Positions 7,064-15,289 of a stretch of 21,905 bases of DNA are shown here, in pieces. The DNA is from an uncultured Prevotellaceae bacterium (GTDB taxonomy: Bacteria; Bacteroidota; Bacteroidia; Bacteroidales; Bacteroidaceae): positions 1 through 21,905 of the forward strand of contig CALGGJ010000125.1 of NCBI GenBank assembly GCA_937915745.1. The letters are read 5' to 3'. Each line of letters opens with the position of its first letter. Positions within the stretch are counted from its first letter, which is position 1. A model generated the notes under the pieces. The model searched no databases. It was not told the DNA's origin and saw nothing but the letters and a program-made list of their open reading frames with translations. Made by a program: the position numbers and the translations under genes.

Positions 7064-7123
7064 TCCAACACACCGACACATCATCCAACACACCGACACA
7101 TCATCCAACACACCGACACATGA
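7064..7123 (+). repeat. Three perfect 20-bp tandem repeats ahead of tsaE
   Basis: The unit TCCAACACACCGACACATCA occurs at 7064-7083 and 7084-7103, and again at 7104-7123 with a single C-to-G change that creates the tsaE start codon (ACACATGA). The repeats fill the whole gap between the porX stop codon and the tsaE ATG. They contain almost no G or T. Confidence 0.95.
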
Positions 7124-7542
7124 CTCCAATCATCATACCATCACTCAATCACTTATCAGAAGCCGCCAAGACATTCGTTGCCAAAATGGGCACCGACACC
7201 ATCTTTGCATTCTATGGCAAGATGGGTGTAGGCAAAACCACATTCATCAAAGCCCTCTGCCAAGAACTCGGAGTGACCGACATCGTCACATCACCCACGT
7301 TTGCCATTGTAAACGAATATCGCGATGCACGACAACAACCAATCTACCACTTCGACTTCTACCGCATCAAACGACCGGCCGAAGTACTCGATATCGGACT
7401 TGAAGACTACATCGGCAGCAGACACCTATGCCTCATGGAGTGGCCGGAACTCATCGCAGAGCTCCTGCCCGACAACACCAGGCACATATACATCGAAGAA
7501 CAAACCGACGGCACAAGAGTGCTGAGCGAAAAAAACGACTGA
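7120..7542 (+). CDS. tsaE: tRNA threonylcarbamoyladenosine biosynthesis ATPase TsaE
   Basis: The 140-residue protein has a Walker A P-loop (GKMGVGKTT, residues 33-41), the switch-like SPTF (58-61), the family signature HFDFYR (77-82) and LMEWPE (105-110). Length is normal for TsaE/YjeE. It drives the ATP-dependent cycle of the TsaB-TsaD-TsaE complex that installs t6A at position 37 of ANN-decoding tRNAs in the cytoplasm. The start codon is set by the third copy of the upstream 20-bp repeat, and no other ATG fits the N-terminal strand. It is 56 bp behind porX and 45 bp before dnaE, so one transcript is likely. Confidence 0.96.
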   Translation: MTPIIIPSLNHLSEAAKTFVAKMGTDTIFAFYGKMGVGKTTFIKALCQELGVTDIVTSPTFAIVNEYRDARQQPIYHFDFYRIKRPAEVLDIGLEDYIGSRHLCLMEWPELIAELLPDNTRHIYIEEQTDGTRVLSEKND

Positions 7543-7587
7543 TGAATCCACTATTCTCACCACCACAACCTCATACGCCATCATCAC

Positions 7588-10500
7588 ATGCAAGACTTCA
7601 TACACCTCCACACACATACACAATACTCCATCCTCGACGGACAGGCCAGCATACCCAAACTCGTTGACAAAGCAATAGCCAACCACCAACGCGGGCTTGC
7701 CATAACCGACCATGGCAACATGTTCGGCATCAAAGAGTTCTTCAACTATGTCAAGAAACTGAAAGGCAAGAACCCCGACCTCGACTTCAAGCCCATCTTC
7801 GGATGCGAAGTATATTGTGCACGCCGTGGCAAACATCGTCGTGACGAAAAAATCGACAGCAGCGGATGGCATCTCATCCTGCTTGCAAAAAACCTGAAAG
7901 GCTACCACAACCTCATCAAGATTGTAAGCCGTGCATGGGTCGATGGATTTTATTCACGTCCACGCACCGACCATGCCGACATCGAGACCTTTCACGAGGG
8001 GCTGATATGTTGCTCGGCATGCATCGGCGGAGAGATCCCTAAGAAAATTCTGGCCGGACACATCGACGAAGCTGAAAAAGCCGTACAGTGGTTCAAAAAC
8101 CTTTTCGGCGATGACTACTACCTCGAACTTCAACGCCACGAGGTGAAAAACCCTATGCAACGAGCCAACCGCGAGACGTACGAACTGCAAAAGATATGCA
8201 ATGCCGAACTCATACGAATGGCACGCAAGTATGACATAAAGCTCGTATGCACCAACGACGTACACTTTGTCGATGAAGACAATGCCGAGGCCCACGACCG
8301 CCTGCTCTGTCTGTCAACAGGCAAAGACCTCGACGACCCAAAGCGTATGCTGTATTCAAAGCAAGAGTGGATGAAAACCCGCGAAGAGATGAACGAAATC
8401 TTCGCCGACATACCCGAAGCATTGGCAAACACCATCGATGTACTCGACAAGATTGAGGTGTATAACATAAACCACGACCCTATCATGCCGAACTTCGACA
8501 TACCGGCATCGTTCGGCAGCGAAGAGGAATACCGCCAGCGTATAACCGAGCAAGAGCTGTTTGACGAATTCACACGCGATGAAAACGACAACGTCATCAT
8601 GAGCGAAGAGGATGGTAAGAACAAAATAAAGAAGCTGGGAGGCTATGACAAGCTCTACCGCATCAAGTTCGAGGCCGATTATCTTGCCTGCCTTACTTAC
8701 GAAGGCGCAAAGAAATACTATGGCGACCCAATCCCCGACAACGTGGCACAGCAGATAAAGTTCGAGCTCCATACCATGAAAACCATGGGCTTTCCTGGAT
8801 ACTTTCTCATTGTGCAAGACTACATCCGTGCCGCTCGCAGGGAACTTGGCGTATGGGTAGGTCCCGGCCGTGGCTCGGCTGCAGGCTCGGTCGTGGCCTA
8901 TTGTCTTGAAATCACGAGGATTGATCCCATGAAATACAACCTCCTGTTCGAGCGTTTCCTCAACCCCGACCGTATCTCGCTACCCGATATAGACGTCGAT
9001 TTCGATGATGACGGACGCGGTAAGGTACTGCAGTGGGTCACCGAGAAGTATGGAGCAGAGAAAGTGGCACACATCATCACCTATGGCACCATGGCCACAA
9101 AACTGGCAATCAAAGATGTGGCACGGGTACAAAAAGTGCCGCTTTCGCAGGTAAACGCTCTGTGTAAGGCGATACCCGACCGACTGCCCGACGGGAAGAA
9201 GATGAATCTTAAGAACGTAATAGAGTGTGTGAAAGAAGTGCGTGATGCTGCAACATCTACCGACGAAAACCTTCGCGCCACACTCACATATGCCCAAATG
9301 CTTGAAAACAATGTGCGCAATACAGGCGTACATGCCTGCGGAACCATCATCTGTCGCGACGACATCACCGACTGGGTACCTGTGAGTACAGCCGAAGACA
9401 AGGATACACACGAGAAACTGAGTTGTACACAATACGACGGACACGTCATCGAAGAGACGGGACTCATCAAGATGGACTTCCTCGGCCTGAAGACCCTGTC
9501 TCAGCTTAAGGAGGCCGTAGAGAATGTGCGTGACAGCCTCGGCATCGAACTCGATGTTGACCATATTGACATAACCGACCCCGCAACCTACCATCTGTAT
9601 TGCGACGGACGTACTATCGGCACCTTCCAATTTGAGTCGTCCGGCATGCAGAAATACCTGCGCGAGTTGCAACCATCGGTGTTTGAAGACCTCATAGCCA
9701 TGAACGCCCTCTACCGTCCGGGACCTATGGACTACATCCCCGACTTCATCAACCGCAAGACCGGACGCGCCGAAATCAGCTACGACATACCTGCCCAGGA
9801 GAAATATCTGAAAGAGACCTACGGCATCACCGTATATCAAGAGCAGGTCATGTTGCTCTCACGTCTGCTGGCCGGTTTCACGCGTGGCGAGAGTGATACA
9901 CTGCGCAAGGCGATGGGTAAGAAACAGAAAGACAAACTCGACGAGCTGAAGCCGAAGTTCATAGAAGGAGGCAAGCTTAAGGGCCACCCTGCCGACAAGC
10001 TTGAGAAGATATGGAACGACTGGGAGAAATTTGCATCCTATGCCTTCAACAAGAGTCATGCCACATGCTATTCGTGGGTTGCATTCCAAACGGCATATAT
10101 CAAAGCCAACTACCCTGCGCAGTGGATGGCCGCCGTCATGAGCCGCAGCCTTGCTGATATCACCGAAATCAGTAAGCTCATGGATGAATGTCGTGCGATG
10201 GGTATTGAAATCCTTGGACCTGACATCAACGAAAGTCGCATCAAGTTCTCGGTCAATCTCCAAGGCTCCATCCGGTTCGGCCTTGCTGCTATCAAGGGTG
10301 TTGGCGAAAATGCAGTGCAATCCATCATAGCCACACGTGAGAAAGGTGGACCGTTCCGCGATGTGTTCGACCTTGTTGAGCGAGTGAACCTCGCTACCTG
10401 CAACCGTAAAAACCTGGAATGCCTGGTTTGGGCAGGAGCATTCGACTCGTTCGGTCTTCCACGCGAGATATACTTTGCCCCTTCAACTGTCAACGGCGAG

Positions 10501-11283
10501 CAGTTTATCGACACACTCATCAAATATGGCAACCGATATCAGACCGATAAGGCCGAAGCTCGCAACAGCCTCTTCGGTGAAACCGAGATAAGAACCGTTC
10601 ACCCGCCTCTGCCACAGATTTACAACACGTTGAGCAAAATAGAGCGTTTGAACCGCGAGCGCGACCTGGTAGGCATCTACCTGTCGGCACATCCGCTCGA
10701 TGAATATTCCATCATCATCAACCATGTTTGCAACACACCGCTCAACACACTCGAAGACCTCACACAGCACCTGGGCAAGACCGAACTGACCTTCGCCGGC
10801 ATAGTGACCGAGATACGTCAGGCTACGACCAAGAAAGATTTGCCGTGCGGTTTTGTCAAGATTGAAGACTTCAACAGTTCATATACCTTGCGCATGTTCG
10901 GCCAGCGATGGATTGATGTGCGTCACCTCTTCAACGAACAGGAAGCGGTCTTCATTCGGGCTTCCGTACAACCGCGATATCCGCACAACAACCAGATACT
11001 CGACCTCGTGGTCAACTCTGTCGAACTGCTGCCGTTAGCAAAGGGCCAGCTCATCGACCAGCTCACACTCACATTCTCGCCTACCGACATCACACTAGAT
11101 ATCATAAACGAACTCTCAACGATTTTGCATCACTCAAAGGGCAATACTCAGCTGCATATGCAGATTGAGGAACCTGGCGAACGGCCGATACGACTCACCA
11201 GCGAGGAAAAAATTGATGTTACGGCCGAACTCGCACACTTCCTCGAGCAACACCAAAACACATTTGACCTGAAAGTGAACTGA
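7588..11283 (+). CDS. dnaE: DNA polymerase III alpha subunit
   Basis: The 1231-residue protein is full length for a Bacteroidota DnaE. It opens with the PHP domain (FIHLHTHTQYS, metal ligands His6/His8; AITDHGN about 40 residues on). The polymerase core has GPGRGSAAGS (425-434), the catalytic aspartates Asp467 and Asp469 (LPDIDVDF) and the third, Asp630 (IKMDFLGL). Helix-hairpin-helix DNA-binding sequence (about 850-900, AIKGVGENAVQSI) and an OB fold (about 1065-1150, LTFAGIVTEIRQ) follow, then a short C-terminal tail. It synthesises the chromosome as part of the replisome. The first 200 bases share the A/C-rich codon style of the upstream genes, after which composition becomes more even. Confidence 0.97.
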   Translation: MQDFIHLHTHTQYSILDGQASIPKLVDKAIANHQRGLAITDHGNMFGIKEFFNYVKKLKGKNPDLDFKPIFGCEVYCARRGKHRRDEKIDSSGWHLILLAKNLKGYHNLIKIVSRAWVDGFYSRPRTDHADIETFHEGLICCSACIGGEIPKKILAGHIDEAEKAVQWFKNLFGDDYYLELQRHEVKNPMQRANRETYELQKICNAELIRMARKYDIKLVCTNDVHFVDEDNAEAHDRLLCLSTGKDLDDPKRMLYSKQEWMKTREEMNEIFADIPEALANTIDVLDKIEVYNINHDPIMPNFDIPASFGSEEEYRQRITEQELFDEFTRDENDNVIMSEEDGKNKIKKLGGYDKLYRIKFEADYLACLTYEGAKKYYGDPIPDNVAQQIKFELHTMKTMGFPGYFLIVQDYIRAARRELGVWVGPGRGSAAGSVVAYCLEITRIDPMKYNLLFERFLNPDRISLPDIDVDFDDDGRGKVLQWVTEKYGAEKVAHIITYGTMATKLAIKDVARVQKVPLSQVNALCKAIPDRLPDGKKMNLKNVIECVKEVRDAATSTDENLRATLTYAQMLENNVRNTGVHACGTIICRDDITDWVPVSTAEDKDTHEKLSCTQYDGHVIEETGLIKMDFLGLKTLSQLKEAVENVRDSLGIELDVDHIDITDPATYHLYCDGRTIGTFQFESSGMQKYLRELQPSVFEDLIAMNALYRPGPMDYIPDFINRKTGRAEISYDIPAQEKYLKETYGITVYQEQVMLLSRLLAGFTRGESDTLRKAMGKKQKDKLDELKPKFIEGGKLKGHPADKLEKIWNDWEKFASYAFNKSHATCYSWVAFQTAYIKANYPAQWMAAVMSRSLADITEISKLMDECRAMGIEILGPDINESRIKFSVNLQGSIRFGLAAIKGVGENAVQSIIATREKGGPFRDVFDLVERVNLATCNRKNLECLVWAGAFDSFGLPREIYFAPSTVNGEQFIDTLIKYGNRYQTDKAEARNSLFGETEIRTVHPPLPQIYNTLSKIERLNRERDLVGIYLSAHPLDEYSIIINHVCNTPLNTLEDLTQHLGKTELTFAGIVTEIRQATTKKDLPCGFVKIEDFNSSYTLRMFGQRWIDVRHLFNEQEAVFIRASVQPRYPHNNQILDLVVNSVELLPLAKGQLIDQLTLTFSPTDITLDIINELSTILHHSKGNTQLHMQIEEPGERPIRLTSEEKIDVTAELAHFLEQHQNTFDLKVN

Positions 11284-11284
11284 G

Positions 11285-11343
11285 GGCAAACATGCATTTG
11301 CCACCTATCAATCCACATGGCATCCTGCCGATGGTGGGATGCC
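11285..11343 (+). terminator. Two hairpins after dnaE (possible terminator region)
   Basis: GGCAAA-CATGCA-TTTGCC (11285-11302) starts two bases after the dnaE stop codon. GGCATCC...GGATGCC (11319-11325/11337-11343) is a stronger 7-bp stem. Neither is followed by a run of T, so they may act as mRNA 3' end stabilisers instead of intrinsic terminators. Confidence 0.4.
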
Positions 11344-11415
11344 GGACTACCTCCTGGCACATGAAAAGGTTTGACGAGCCCAGATCGGTCATTAGGGTCA
11401 TGTCGATCGGTTTGG

Positions 11416-11440
11416 GTTACAATATGCCTTGAGTTGTAAC
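11416..11440. other. 7-bp inverted repeat GTTACAA/TTGTAAC
   Basis: GTTACAA (11416-11422) and TTGTAAC (11434-11440) are perfect inverted arms around an 11-bp spacer. A third copy of TTGTAAC overlaps the argD promoter at 11538-11544. The repetition suggests an operator motif. Confidence 0.4.
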
Positions 11441-11441
11441 G

Positions 11442-11560
11442 CCTGTGTCTGAAATCAACTGCAAATGGTGGATAAAACGGGTAAAAACAGCGATTAGGCG
11501 ATATTTGCAGTTGCCACTTCGAATAATTAGCGTAACTTTGTAACTCAAAACAGACACAGG
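11442..11560. promoter_or_regulatory. Nested inverted repeat spanning the argD promoter
   Basis: Outer arms CCTGTGTCTG (11442-11451) and CAGACACAGG (11551-11560) are perfect 10-bp inverted repeats. Inside them lie perfect 11-bp arms CAACTGCAAAT (11456-11466) and ATTTGCAGTTG (11503-11513). The right outer arm ends 5 nt before the argD ATG, and the right inner arm covers the -33 region. This could be a regulator site or, in the leader, part of an RNA structure. Confidence 0.55.
11511..11540 (+). promoter_or_regulatory. Promoter for argD
   Basis: A perfect -7 box TAACTTTG (11533-11540) lies 19 bp after TTG (11511-11513), a partial -33 element. The predicted start near 11547 leaves a leader of only about 20 nt before the ATG. 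Confidence 0.6.
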
Positions 11561-11565
11561 GCAAC

Positions 11566-12693
11566 ATGACATTATTCGACGTTTATCCACTATTTGACAT
11601 ATCTATCGCACGTGGCAAGGGTTGCCATGTGTGGGATGATAAAGGACAAGAGTATCTTGATTTGTATGGTGGTCATGCTGTAATCAGCATTGGCCACAGC
11701 CATCCGCATTATGTAGAGATGTTGACAGTTCAGGCAGAGCGGTTAGGTTTTTACAGCAATTCGGTTGTCAATCCTTTGCAACGGCAGTTGGCCGAACGCC
11801 TTGGCCGTATGTGTGGATACGACGACTATAGTTTATTTCTCATCAACTCGGGCGCCGAAGCCAACGAGAATGCGCTGAAACTGGCCTCGTTCTACAATGG
11901 CCGCACTCGTATCCTGGCGGCAGAGAAAGCATTCCATGGTCGCACGTCGCTTGCCGTGGAAGCTACGAACAACCCGAAAATCACAGCACCGGTGAATGCA
12001 AACGGTCACGTCACATTCCTTCCGCTCAACGACCTTGATGCCTGGGCAGCCGAGATTGCCAAGGGCGACGTATGTGCCTGTATCTTGGAATGTATTCAGG
12101 GTGTGGGTGGAATACGCATGGCTACCGCCGAGTTTTCACAAGGTCTGAGCAAGCTTTGCGAGCAGAACGGCACGGTTCTCATCTGCGACGAGATACAGTG
12201 TGGCTATGGGCGTACAGGGCGTTTCTTTGCCCACCAATGGCTTGGCATACGTCCCGACCTCATTACTGTTGCCAAGGGTATCGGCAACGGATTTCCTATG
12301 GGCGGCTTGCTCATCTCGCCTCGTTTCACTCCTGTTTACGGCCAGCTCGGCACCACCTTCGGCGGCAATCATCTTGCGTGTGCAGCGGCGTTGGCTGTGC
12401 TCGATGTGATGGAGGATGAACATCTTGTGGCAAATGCCGACAAGGTGGGTTCCTACCTCATCGACCGTCTGCGCAATGCACAGTTGCCTCATGTGGTCGA
12501 GGTCAGAGGCCGTGGCCTGATGATAGGTATAGAACTCGACATGCCATACAAGGAAGTACGCAATCGTCTGGTTTACGACCAACACTGCTTCACCGGCTGC
12601 AGCGGTACCAACACCTTGCGTCTGTTGCCACCGTTATGCATCACCATGGATGATGCCGACGAGTTCATTGTTCGTTTGCAGAAATCAATTTGA
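11566..12693 (+). CDS. argD: Acetylornithine/succinylornithine aminotransferase
   Basis: The 375-residue protein is a class III PLP aminotransferase: NSGAEANE (94-101) binds the cofactor phosphate, FHGRT (123-127) contacts the ring, DEIQCGYGRTG (208-218) holds the ring-nitrogen aspartate, and Lys237 (TVAKGIGNG) is the Schiff-base lysine. Length and motifs fit ArgD, the fourth step of arginine synthesis. Bacteroides uses succinylated intermediates (its ArgF homologue is an N-succinylornithine transcarbamylase), so the substrate may be N-succinylglutamate semialdehyde; this is inference. No other arg gene is in the window. Its codon use is balanced, unlike the A/C-rich genes upstream. The 3' end overlaps the convergent beta-helix gene by 29 bp. 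Confidence 0.92.
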   Translation: MTLFDVYPLFDISIARGKGCHVWDDKGQEYLDLYGGHAVISIGHSHPHYVEMLTVQAERLGFYSNSVVNPLQRQLAERLGRMCGYDDYSLFLINSGAEANENALKLASFYNGRTRILAAEKAFHGRTSLAVEATNNPKITAPVNANGHVTFLPLNDLDAWAAEIAKGDVCACILECIQGVGGIRMATAEFSQGLSKLCEQNGTVLICDEIQCGYGRTGRFFAHQWLGIRPDLITVAKGIGNGFPMGGLLISPRFTPVYGQLGTTFGGNHLACAAALAVLDVMEDEHLVANADKVGSYLIDRLRNAQLPHVVEVRGRGLMIGIELDMPYKEVRNRLVYDQHCFTGCSGTNTLRLLPPLCITMDDADEFIVRLQKSI

Positions 12694-13987
12694 AGCCGTT
12701 CTTTTCTATTTTGCCGCTACGGCCAATCTTCACACTATCCACATAGCTGTCGGCGGTAAGCACCCAGGTGCCATTTATTTCGACTGTTGCGCCTTTTGCA
12801 ATGTGGTCGGGGTTGATGGCACCTTTCCATGTTACGCCATTATCCACCCTCACATCTATCACACCGGTTTCGTCGGCACGTACATCGCCGCTATATTCCC
12901 ATTGTTTGTCGGTAGTGAGCACCAGATGTCCCACACCTCCCTGTGTGCGCCATTGCGTGTTGTAATCCACATACATCAGCACGTTGCTTGGATTTACTAT
13001 CTCTACGTCGTTGAGTGTGAGCGTGCCGGTCATGCGTGTGGGCACTTCGCAGAACGGAGTTGTCGGTTCGGTCACTGTCATCTTGCCGCGGTTGATGGTT
13101 ATCCGTCCGTTATATCCCTGTGCATCGCCCGAACCGCTTTGCAGAATCATCAGTGCGCGTTTCTTGCTGCCCGATGTGATGTCGCAGTCGTTCAGTGTGA
13201 TTGAGTTGTCACCTTCAATCACTCCTATCTCTCCTTGAGTGCTCTCGCCCCACACCTTATTTAATATGATATCGCCCGTCGAGTATGCAACTGCCGAGTG
13301 CAGTCCCGAGGTCCAGTACTTGCCGCCATTCACTGTCACAGTTCCCCCGCCGCGGTCGGTAGCCACCACCGAGCAGCTGGTACCCTGAGTGCGTATGTCG
13401 AGGTTCTCGGCATTGATGATGCCTCCGCCTGTGGCATGGATGCCACGGCTCATGTCTTTCGATGTGCGTATCACGACATTCTTGATGTTGATAGTCCCAC
13501 CATAGGCCACAGCAGCGTTGGCGCCACGGGCATCGGTGGTTATAGTGCCTCCAGTCATGTCGATTGTGCCGCCGGTATTGGTGCATAGTGCCGAGTTGGT
13601 ACCATAGAAACTGCTTCCGTCGCCTCCTTGAGTGTTGCCACCTGTCTTCTCTACGGTGCAGTCTGTCATAGAGAACGTGCCGCCTGTCACCTGCACCACA
13701 TTTTCCTCATCGCCGCTGCCTGTCAGCTTCACATTCTTCACTTCAGCAACACCTTCGGTCTGTCCGTGGCCGGTGGCACTCACACCACCCAACTTCACGG
13801 CATTGCTGCCGCCACCTCCGCCAGGCCGACGACGTTCACCGCCGGAGCCGCCGCCGTTATTACCTCCATCCGCCTCACGGCGCGGACGATTGCCTTCACG
13901 CACATCCTGTGCCATAGTCTGAGTACCCTCTGCAACAAATAGTGTCAGCAGGGCAATAATAATGTTTCGTTTCATGTGTCTGTTCAT
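12665..13987 (-). CDS. Secreted glycine-rich right-handed beta-helix protein
   Basis: The 440-residue product has a signal peptide best read from the second methionine (MKRNIIIALLTLFVAEGTQ, ATG ending at 13975; cleavage near AQ-D), so the true start may be 13975. Next comes a low-complexity Gly/Arg/Pro segment (about 28-66). The rest is made of short strand-turn repeats such as GGTIDMTGGTITT and GGTINIKNVVIRT, typical of parallel beta-helix or polymorphic outer-membrane-protein folds, with about 15 rungs. No catalytic motif of pectate lyases is recognised, so adhesin or structural roles are as likely as an enzyme. No lipobox, dockerin or type IX C-terminal domain is seen. The last 29 bp are antisense to the end of argD. 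Confidence 0.75.
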   Translation of the reverse strand: MNRHMKRNIIIALLTLFVAEGTQTMAQDVREGNRPRREADGGNNGGGSGGERRRPGGGGGSNAVKLGGVSATGHGQTEGVAEVKNVKLTGSGDEENVVQVTGGTFSMTDCTVEKTGGNTQGGDGSSFYGTNSALCTNTGGTIDMTGGTITTDARGANAAVAYGGTINIKNVVIRTSKDMSRGIHATGGGIINAENLDIRTQGTSCSVVATDRGGGTVTVNGGKYWTSGLHSAVAYSTGDIILNKVWGESTQGEIGVIEGDNSITLNDCDITSGSKKRALMILQSGSGDAQGYNGRITINRGKMTVTEPTTPFCEVPTRMTGTLTLNDVEIVNPSNVLMYVDYNTQWRTQGGVGHLVLTTDKQWEYSGDVRADETGVIDVRVDNGVTWKGAINPDHIAKGATVEINGTWVLTADSYVDSVKIGRSGKIEKNGFKLISANEQ

Positions 13988-14204
13988 ATTTTCATAGTTG
14001 GTGATACAACTACTTGTTATCTGTTGTTACTGTTCCCGATGGTTTGACAACCAAACGGCAACAAGGTTTAACCATTATGCAGATACTTTCATCTAAACGA
14101 CTTATGACTCGACATCCGGTTTCGAGAGTGCGCAGTCATGGGGCTGAGAGTGCGCAGTCGTGAGGCTGAGAGTGCGCAGTCGTGAGACTGAGCCCCGTCG
14201 GCAG
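13988..14204. other. Intergenic region upstream of the beta-helix gene
   Basis: This 217-bp gap contains the 22-bp tandem repeats described separately at 14124-14189. I could not find a good TTTG/TAnnTTTG pair on the minus strand for the beta-helix gene, so its promoter is unresolved. Confidence 0.5.
14124..14189. repeat. Three tandem 22-bp repeats
   Basis: Units at 14124-14145, 14146-14167 and 14168-14189 begin GAGAGTGCGCAGTC and end in GGGGCT, GAGGCT or GAGACT; they differ at one to three positions. They start 16 bp beyond the stop codon of the phosphodiesterase gene (minus strand). Being contiguous without spacers, they are not a CRISPR array. Confidence 0.92.
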
Positions 14205-15191
14205 TCATTGCAATCGCAGACGTAGCATCACCGGCAGGTGGTCGCTTATGCCACCATTATAAGTGTAGCCCGTAAAGGTACGTCGGGGCTGGATGGTGCC
14301 GTAACGGAGGTCGGGTTCAAGCAGAAACGGCAGTGCGAGAATCTCGGATTTGACCACCGACTGCCGCAAAGATGCCGACAGCAGTATCTGGTCGATGTTT
14401 TCCCATGCCCCTTGATACTTGTACGAACCGCGCACCAACTGGTTGCCGCGTATGTCGTAATGTGGTTGCGCCTTGCTCTTGGTGTCGGCCAGGTTGATGT
14501 ATTGTGCAAATGAGTGTCGCATGAGTCTGGAGCGCGGCCCGTCGTTCATATCGCCAACGACTACGATATAAGGCTTTTGCCTCACACGGTTGAGCGAATC
14601 GGCCGCATCCAGCAATGCATCGGCCACAGCCTCGCGATTGCGGGTGGCAGCACGCCCACCGAGCCGCGAAGGCATGTGGAGAGCAAAGACATCGAGGGTG
14701 TCGCGGCCATGCACCAGAAATGTGGCATGCAATATATCGCGTGTGGGACTCGACGTGGCCGGACGAATAGAGCGATGACGGAGCAGACGCACTGTAAAGG
14801 GCGAATAGACAAGTGCCACATCAATGCCGCGCCTGTCGGCCGAGTGTGTCATCACATAGCTATAGCCCACCTGGCTGAGCGCAGTGCGGCGCGTGAGGTA
14901 GGTGAGCACCGTGTCGTTCTCAACCTCCTCGAGGCAGACAATATCAACGGGGCGCAACGTGTCGGCCGACATTATGACCTGACATACACCTCGCAGTTTC
15001 TCGTACATGCGCCAACGGCTCCAGTGACGGATACCGTCGGGCATGTATTCGAAGTCGTCACACCCCACATCGTGCAGGGTGTCAAAGGCATTTTCACAGT
15101 TATAGGACATGATGGTGACCTCTTGTGCCACCACATGTCCTATAAACATCGAGAGTATAAGGGCTAGTTTAACGCGCAACGCATAATGCAT
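14205..15191 (-). CDS. Secreted endonuclease/exonuclease/phosphatase (EEP) family protein
   Basis: The 328-residue protein has a signal peptide (MHYALRVKLALILSMFIGHVVAQ, cleavage near residue 23) and then an EEP fold. Visible active-site elements are Asn31 (MSYNCENAF), Glu89 (CLEEVEN), His172 (ALHMPSR), Asp214 and Asn216 (VVGDMND), and Asp317-His318 (SDHLPV). These metal-dependent enzymes cut phosphodiester or phosphate ester bonds in DNA, RNA or phospholipid/inositol substrates. Similar exported proteins are common in Bacteroidales and their substrates are mostly unknown; nucleic acid scavenging in the periplasm or outside the cell is plausible. All key residues are present, so it should be active. 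It lies 98 bp behind the nucleotidyltransferase gene. Confidence 0.88.
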   Translation of the reverse strand: MHYALRVKLALILSMFIGHVVAQEVTIMSYNCENAFDTLHDVGCDDFEYMPDGIRHWSRWRMYEKLRGVCQVIMSADTLRPVDIVCLEEVENDTVLTYLTRRTALSQVGYSYVMTHSADRRGIDVALVYSPFTVRLLRHRSIRPATSSPTRDILHATFLVHGRDTLDVFALHMPSRLGGRAATRNREAVADALLDAADSLNRVRQKPYIVVVGDMNDGPRSRLMRHSFAQYINLADTKSKAQPHYDIRGNQLVRGSYKYQGAWENIDQILLSASLRQSVVKSEILALPFLLEPDLRYGTIQPRRTFTGYTYNGGISDHLPVMLRLRLQ

Positions 15192-15289
15192 AACTCATGG
15201 TGCATGATGAATAAATGTCAATCAGAAAGTAGCGACATGCACGTATGTTGCGCCATCCACTACTCGCCTCTCACTCTCATCAGTTTCAA

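Noticed and set aside
7064..7123. Possible CRISPR array (also considered for 14124-14189, 2047-2112 and 21071-21120)
   Set aside because: Units are contiguous with no unique spacers, only three to four copies, and there are no cas genes.
11284..11565. ArgR-type ARG box or arginine leader peptide upstream of argD
   Set aside because: I could not match the dyads to an ARG-box consensus, and no short frame with an Arg run is present.
12650..13942. Several plus-strand open frames opposite the beta-helix gene
   Set aside because: Composition is that of antisense to Gly/Thr-rich repeats; no domain or start signal.
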